DNA of 18,897 bases. Source: an uncultured Mucispirillum sp. GTDB lineage: Bacteria > Chrysiogenota > Deferribacteres > Deferribacterales > Mucispirillaceae. Location: assembly GCA_910586745.1 (NCBI GenBank), contig CAJUJZ010000033.1, positions 1 to 18,897 on the forward strand, read 5' to 3'. The stretch's first letter is position 1. Each line of letters starts with the position of its first letter. The position numbers were made by a program, and so were the translations under genes. The notes beneath the pieces were generated by a model, which did no database searches, was not told the origin of the DNA, and saw nothing but the letters and a program-made list of their open reading frames with translations. Below, in pieces: positions 14,382 through 18,897 of the stretch.

Positions 14382-17300
14382 ATGGAAAATAAAGAAATAA
14401 AAGCAGGATTTTTTATTCAAAGACCTATTTTTGCAACGGTTATATCTATTATTATAACATTGGTAGGCTTAATATGTATACAAATACTGCCTATTGAAAG
14501 GTATCCTAACCTTACGCCGCCGCAGGTTAATGTGCAGGCAAACTATAATGGTGCAGATGCGGAGACTATCGCTCAAAATGTTGCAGCTGTTTTGGAAAGC
14601 CAGATATTTGGCGTTGATGATATGATATATATGAACTCTGTTTCTTCTAGTGCCGGCTATGTTAGTGTTACTGTTACTTTTGCCATAGGAACAGACCCTG
14701 ATTTAGCAACGATAAATGTAAATAACAAAGTGCAGACAGCTCTTGCTCAGCTTCCTTCTGCAGTTCAGCAGTTAGGTATTACTGTTACAAAAAGAAACCC
14801 GTCTATGCTTATGCTGGTATCTCTTAATTCACCAGATAATAGTTACAGTAAAGTTTATCTTGCAAACTATGCTTTATTAAATGTTGTAGATGAATTAAAA
14901 CAAGTTCCGGGAGTAGGGGAAGTAAGTCTTTTTGGAAGAGATTATTATTCCATTCGTGTATGGCTTGACCCTAATAAACTGGCATATTATGGCTTAATAC
15001 CTGATGATGTTTCAAATGTTATCCGCTCTCAAAATGCTCAGTTTGCAGCAGGGTCTTTAGGTGCTGCACCAATGGACGGCAATCAAGCTGATGTTTACTG
15101 GCAGGTGCTTCCGCCTGTCCGTTACAGCACACCAGAAGAGTTTGGAGAAATTATTATTAGAAGTAATTCTGACGGAAGCTCTCTGCGTCTTAAAGATGTT
15201 GCCCGATTAGAATTAGGCTCTGAAACATACGGCGTTGAATCGCGTTATAATGGAACTATGTCAACAGTTATGGGTATATATCTTTCTCCTGATGCAAATG
15301 CACTTGCAACAGCTGATGCAGTAAAGGCTAAAGTGGATGAGCTTTCACTTAATTTTCCTGAAGGGATTACACACAGCTTTATATTTGATAATACAAAATT
15401 TATTACAGTATCCATAAAAGAAGTTGTAAAAACACTTATAGAAGCATTAATTTTAGTTATAATAATTGTTTATGTATTCCTGCAAAACTGGAGAGCAACA
15501 TTAATTCCATCTCTTGCTGTGCCAGTATCTATTATAGGCACATTTGCAGGTATGTATGCACTAGGCTTCTCTATAAACATATTAACAATGTTTGCTATGG
15601 TTTTAGCTATTGGTATGGTTGTAGATGATGCAATCATTGTTGTAGAAAATGTTGAAAGGCTTATGGCTACTGGTTTAAGTGTTAAAAAAGCAACAGCTCA
15701 GGCAATGCATGAAGTAACTCGTCCTGTTATTGCTGTTGTGCTTGTTTTATCTGCAGTTTTTATCCCAGTTGCATTTATGGGCGGTTTAGCGGGAGTAATG
15801 TATAAACAGTTTGCTATTACAATTGTTATATCTGTTATTATTTCAGGTATTGTGGCATTAACTTTTACACCAGCTCTTTGTATGCTTTTATTAAAACATG
15901 GCAAGGAAGAAAAACATATTTTACATCGTGGCTTTAATAAAGGTTTTGATTTTATGACAAATGGCTATCTGCATGGTGTTAAATTTATTTTAAGAAATAA
16001 TATAGTTGCCATAATCATATTTGGAGTAACGATTGCGGGTGTAGCATATTTATTCACTCATATTCCAACCGGGCTTGTTCCAGAGGAAGACCAAGGTGTT
16101 GTTTTATCCGTTGCAATGCTTCCAGATGGAACATCTATGGATAGAACAGCAAAATATATGCAGGAATTTTCTGATAAACTTTTAAATGAGCCATCTGTTG
16201 AAGCATTTACAAGTTTAGCTGGGTTTGATATGCTATCAGGCTCTGTCCGCCCTAATGCAGGAGCTGTATTTATTGACCTTGTCCACTGGGATAAAAGAAA
16301 GACAGAAGACTTGTCTGCAAATGCACTTGTTAAGAAAATCTATGGTATGGGTATGGTAACCCCTGAGGGTGTTACTTTTGCTTTTAATCCTTCACCTATT
16401 CCCGGTATGAGTGCTACAGGTGGTTTTGAAATGTGGATACAAAACAGGGCAGGTGATACATCTGAAAAACTTTATGAGTATGCTATGCAGATAGTAATGG
16501 CTGCTAACCAAAGACCAGAAGTGCAGGGTGTAAGAACATCTATGAGTATTACAGCTCCACAGCTGCAGCTAGAAGTTGATAAGGAAAAAGCTCTTGCAAT
16601 GGGTGTTTCTATATCTGATATATTTTCTGTGCTTTCTTCTACTTTTGGACAGGCTTATGTAAATGATTTTAACTTATTTGGCAGGTCATATAAAGTATAT
16701 ACACAGGCGGATGCAGAATACCGTTCTACTCCAAATAATTTGGATAAGCTCTATGTTCGCAGTGCCAGTGGTAATATGGTGCCTGTTTCTACTATGGTGA
16801 AATATACAGAAAAAGGTGGTGCTTATGTTATAGAGCGGTTTAACAACTTCCCGTCTACTAAAATTTTTGGAAATAATGGTGTTGGATACAGCTCAGGTGA
16901 AGCGATGGCTGCTATTGAAGAAGTGGCTAAAAATATTCTTCCAAGTGACTATACGATAGGGTGGTCAGGTCAGTCTTATCAGGAAAGAGAATCTTCTGGC
17001 AGCACAGTTACAGTATTTGCTCTTGCTTTGATTATGGTATTCTTAATATTAGCAGCTCAGTATGAAAGCTGGTCGCTTCCGTTTGCAGTTGTTATATCTA
17101 TTCCGTTTGCAGCTCTTGGTGCTGGACTTGCTACTTTCTTAAAAGGATACAGTAACGATATTTATTTTCAAGTTGCTCTTGTAACACTTGTAGGTCTTGC
17201 AGCTAAAAATGCAATCTTAATTGTAGAGTTTGCTGTAGAAAAATACAGGGCAGGTGGCTGCTCATTAGAAGAAGCAGCATTCACTGGTGCTCAGCTTAGG

Positions 17301-17525
17301 TTTAGACCTATTATTATGACATCTCTTGCCTTTATTTTTGGAACAATACCTCTTGCTTTAAGCACAGGTGCTGGTGCTGCCAGCCGTAATGTATTAGGCT
17401 GGGCAGTTGTAGGGGGTATGACATTTGCTACAATATTACTGCCGCTTTTTGTTCCATTTTTCTTTAAATGGATTATGTGGATATCAATAAAACTTTTCCC
17501 ACCAAGAGAAGATGAATTTGAATAA
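14382..17525 (+). CDS. RND multidrug efflux transporter, HAE1 family (AcrB/MexB type)
   Basis: 1047-residue inner-membrane pump that expels hydrophobic or amphiphilic compounds using the proton gradient. The length is typical of AcrB. The N-terminus FFIQRPIFATVISIIITLVGL is the usual first membrane helix. Large periplasmic loops follow helices 1 and 7. Helix 4 carries GMVVDDAIIVVENVER with the proton-relay pair Asp415-Asp416. The second half has LVPEEDQGVV near 563, an ERESSGS segment and AAKNAILIVEFAVE in helix 10, where the conserved Lys lies. It ends FPPREDEFE. The ribosome-binding site is weak (AGGT), suggesting coupling to the adaptor gene 14 bases upstream. A strong terminator follows 34 bases after the stop. 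Confidence 0.96.
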   Translation: MENKEIKAGFFIQRPIFATVISIIITLVGLICIQILPIERYPNLTPPQVNVQANYNGADAETIAQNVAAVLESQIFGVDDMIYMNSVSSSAGYVSVTVTFAIGTDPDLATINVNNKVQTALAQLPSAVQQLGITVTKRNPSMLMLVSLNSPDNSYSKVYLANYALLNVVDELKQVPGVGEVSLFGRDYYSIRVWLDPNKLAYYGLIPDDVSNVIRSQNAQFAAGSLGAAPMDGNQADVYWQVLPPVRYSTPEEFGEIIIRSNSDGSSLRLKDVARLELGSETYGVESRYNGTMSTVMGIYLSPDANALATADAVKAKVDELSLNFPEGITHSFIFDNTKFITVSIKEVVKTLIEALILVIIIVYVFLQNWRATLIPSLAVPVSIIGTFAGMYALGFSINILTMFAMVLAIGMVVDDAIIVVENVERLMATGLSVKKATAQAMHEVTRPVIAVVLVLSAVFIPVAFMGGLAGVMYKQFAITIVISVIISGIVALTFTPALCMLLLKHGKEEKHILHRGFNKGFDFMTNGYLHGVKFILRNNIVAIIIFGVTIAGVAYLFTHIPTGLVPEEDQGVVLSVAMLPDGTSMDRTAKYMQEFSDKLLNEPSVEAFTSLAGFDMLSGSVRPNAGAVFIDLVHWDKRKTEDLSANALVKKIYGMGMVTPEGVTFAFNPSPIPGMSATGGFEMWIQNRAGDTSEKLYEYAMQIVMAANQRPEVQGVRTSMSITAPQLQLEVDKEKALAMGVSISDIFSVLSSTFGQAYVNDFNLFGRSYKVYTQADAEYRSTPNNLDKLYVRSASGNMVPVSTMVKYTEKGGAYVIERFNNFPSTKIFGNNGVGYSSGEAMAAIEEVAKNILPSDYTIGWSGQSYQERESSGSTVTVFALALIMVFLILAAQYESWSLPFAVVISIPFAALGAGLATFLKGYSNDIYFQVALVTLVGLAAKNAILIVEFAVEKYRAGGCSLEEAAFTGAQLRFRPIIMTSLAFIFGTIPLALSTGAGAASRNVLGWAVVGGMTFATILLPLFVPFFFKWIMWISIKLFPPREDEFE

Positions 17526-17559
17526 AATATAAAATAAAACCACTTAAAAAATGATATGA

Positions 17560-17594
17560 ACCCCATTTATTAGACAAATAAATGGGGTATTTTT
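17560..17594 (+). terminator. Intrinsic terminator of the efflux operon
   Basis: A perfect 12-bp stem, ACCCCATTTATT (17560-17571) with its complement (17577-17588), and a 5-base loop AGACA is followed by ATTTTT. It is a textbook rho-independent terminator placed just after the transporter stop. Confidence 0.9.
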
Positions 17595-18039
17595 ATGTTA
17601 CACATAAATAAATATTCTTATGAATTACACAGAAGCTATTGTGTTAATATTTTTAAGAACAAAGAAGTTTATCATCTTTATATAATGAATATGTATATAT
17701 ACAAAAATTTGGGTTTGCCTCATAAAAGCAGGTTTTTTTGTATGCAAAATAATTTAAATACTGCCTTACATTATCAATGATGAGCAAAGCGAATAATCTT
17801 ATAATCTGCAAATTTCTTTAATATATAACAATTTATTTGCAATTCATATACTTTACCTTACATGTTAAGTATGACACAGTCTGTAATATTTTTAATATAT
17901 TTCTAGTTTTTGTATTTCTTTTATTATCTCTGCCACTTGAGTTTTACGGCGGTAGACAGTTTATGAAACATAAAAAGAAAACAATATATACTTAATCCTA
18001 TGTTTTTTGTAGTGGACTAATGTAACTGTTGTGTTTTTA
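17595..18039. other. Gene-free stretch between the efflux operon and the nitroreductase gene
   Basis: About 445 bases with no convincing gene. A 61-codon ORF at 17595-17780 lacks a ribosome-binding site and recognisable features. A GGGTTTGC...GCAGGTTTTTTT arrangement near 17708-17735 could form a hairpin only with several G-U pairs. No tRNA or repeat was recognised. Confidence 0.5.
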
Positions 18040-18570
18040 TTAATATTGATTGTAATGGACCTTTGAGCTGTCATATCTGTCAACAAACTTATGTTTGTCT
18101 TCAGAATATCCTATTGCAATTACAGCAAATGGAGTAATATGTTCAGGCATATTAAAATGTTTTTTTAAGCCATTAATGCGTTTTTCATCTGGATATGTTC
18201 CTATCCATACAGAGCCAAGTCCAAGTTCTGCCGCCTGTAATAACATATTTTGGATAGATGCAGATAAATCCTGTGGATACCATGCGAGTCCATTTTCGCC
18301 TCTGTATGTCGTTTTTTCATTACCTAAAACAATTACTACAAGGGGAGCTTTAGCAGCAAGAACATAATGTTTATCAATTGGTGCAATACTGTCTATTATT
18401 TTTTTATCATCAAGCACTAAAAACTCCCAAGGCTGTTTATTGCATGCAGAAGGTGCCTGCATAGCAGCATGGAGAATAATATCTACCTTTTCATACTCAA
18501 CTTTTTTTTCTTTTATAAATGAGCGGATAGAGCGGCGTGTAAAAATTGTGCTTTCATTAATATTTTCCAT
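18040..18570 (-). CDS. Nitroreductase-family flavoprotein
   Basis: 176-residue member of the nitroreductase superfamily, which binds FMN and uses NAD(P)H to reduce nitro compounds, quinones or other substrates. The N-terminal FTRRSIRSF (10-18) is the FMN-phosphate-binding region. QAPSACNKQPWEFLV (38-52) is the typical SxxNxQPW-type motif. The C-terminal LGLGSVWIGTYPDE (116-129) and IGYSEDK near 153-159 complete the pattern. It is a short, single-domain form likely to act as a dimer. GAGGT lies five bases before the ATG. It stands alone, with gene-free DNA on both sides. The physiological substrate cannot be read from sequence. Confidence 0.92.
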   Translation of the reverse strand: MENINESTIFTRRSIRSFIKEKKVEYEKVDIILHAAMQAPSACNKQPWEFLVLDDKKIIDSIAPIDKHYVLAAKAPLVVIVLGNEKTTYRGENGLAWYPQDLSASIQNMLLQAAELGLGSVWIGTYPDEKRINGLKKHFNMPEHITPFAVIAIGYSEDKHKFVDRYDSSKVHYNQY

Positions 18571-18590
18571 AAGTAACCTCTTTGTATTTA

Positions 18591-18603
18591 TAATAGCCTA
18601 TTA
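18591..18603. promoter_or_regulatory. Near-palindrome upstream of the nitroreductase gene
   Basis: TAATAGCCTATTA is almost self-complementary apart from the centre and lies 20-33 bases before the ATG, overlapping a TATTAT -10-like sequence on the minus strand. It could be an operator, or chance in A/T-rich DNA. Confidence 0.2.
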
Positions 18604-18758
18604 TCTATATCTTTTGAAGAAATTTCAAGATAAAATTATTTTTGTAAAATCTAAAAACGATTGCGAAAAAATGAGTAAATAAAAAAGTGGTTGTTAAAAT
18701 TCTTTAAATAAAATAATATTTTTCAGCTAAAAAATAAATAAGGAGTTCATAACCACAA

Positions 18759-18896
18759 ATGGATACTACCCCAAAAAGTCAAAAAAATGTTAAATTCATT
18801 AGAGTGTTGAAAACTAGATATATTGCTGTTATGCAGACATATAAGCACGATATACCGAGAAATAAAGCGAGGGACAGTGGAATTTCTCAACAGTAA
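18759..18896 (+). CDS. Weak 45-codon ORF at the right edge
   Basis: ATG at 18759 to TAA at 18894-18896 gives a basic 45-residue peptide beginning MDTTPKSQKNVKF and ending ARDSGISQQ. I do not recognise a family. AGGAG at 18741-18745 is 13 bases before the ATG, too far for a normal start. Its start codon overlaps the motif TGGATACTACCCCAAAAAGT, which loosely resembles IS3-family ends. It could be a spurious ORF, a remnant, or part of a mobile element continuing outside the window. Confidence 0.2.
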   Translation: MDTTPKSQKNVKFIRVLKTRYIAVMQTYKHDIPRNKARDSGISQQ

Positions 18897-18897
18897 T

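Noticed and set aside
17705..17737. Possible second terminator (GGGTTTGC...GCAGGTTTTTTT)
   Set aside because: The stem depends on five G-U pairs out of eight, so the hairpin would be weak.
17595..17780. 61-codon plus-strand ORF after the efflux terminator
   Set aside because: Its ATG lies directly in the terminator T-run, no ribosome-binding site is present, and the peptide shows no recognisable features.
17966..18005. AAACATA...TATGTTT inverted repeat as a terminator of the nitroreductase gene
   Set aside because: Only 7 bp with a 26-base gap; too weak to call.
1..18897. CRISPR array, tRNA or rRNA genes
   Set aside because: No regularly spaced direct repeats, cloverleaf-type sequence or rRNA-like stretch was seen on either strand.

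Overview
The window is a strongly AT-rich chromosomal segment from a flagellated, didermic (Gram-negative type) bacterium. Evidence for an outer membrane is a TonB-dependent receptor with its own TonB, two lipoproteins and an RND efflux pump. Evidence for motility is a motA-motB-fliL-fliN-fliO-fliP-fliQ cluster. The base composition, heavy use of ATA codons and gene content would fit a host-associated member of the Deferribacterota such as Mucispirillum. That placement is inference from general knowledge, not something the sequence proves.

Left part (1-4760): a vitamin B12 locus. Two cobalamin riboswitches stand back to back around a short spacer holding divergent promoters. The left one precedes a BtuB-like TonB-dependent receptor followed one base later by a tonB gene that runs off the left edge. 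The right one precedes a 19-codon small ORF and then a lipoprotein with an Ig/PKD-like module and seven RCC1-type repeats, predicted to be a seven-bladed beta-propeller. The lipoprotein gene carries a run of nine G inside its coding sequence, a candidate phase-variation switch. I read this as a B12-regulated outer-membrane uptake locus in which the propeller lipoprotein may act as a surface partner of the receptor. This is the most interesting part of the window.

Middle-left (4850-8175): on the minus strand, a malic enzyme with a C-terminal phosphotransacetylase-like domain and a type I L-asparaginase, both central to amino-acid and C4-dicarboxylate metabolism.

Middle (8495-12816): a plus-strand flagellar operon with stator genes motA and motB, then fliL, fliN and the export-gate genes fliO, fliP and fliQ. 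The spacing is tight and start codons are mixed (ATG, GTG, TTG). fliM is not between fliL and fliN, and fliR/flhB/flhA do not follow fliQ.

Right part (13198-18897): an RND efflux pair (lipoprotein membrane-fusion protein plus HAE1-type inner-membrane transporter) ending at a strong intrinsic terminator. Next comes a 445-base gap with no convincing gene, a minus-strand nitroreductase-family gene, and a right-edge stretch with a weak 45-codon ORF whose start overlaps a motif loosely resembling IS3-family ends.
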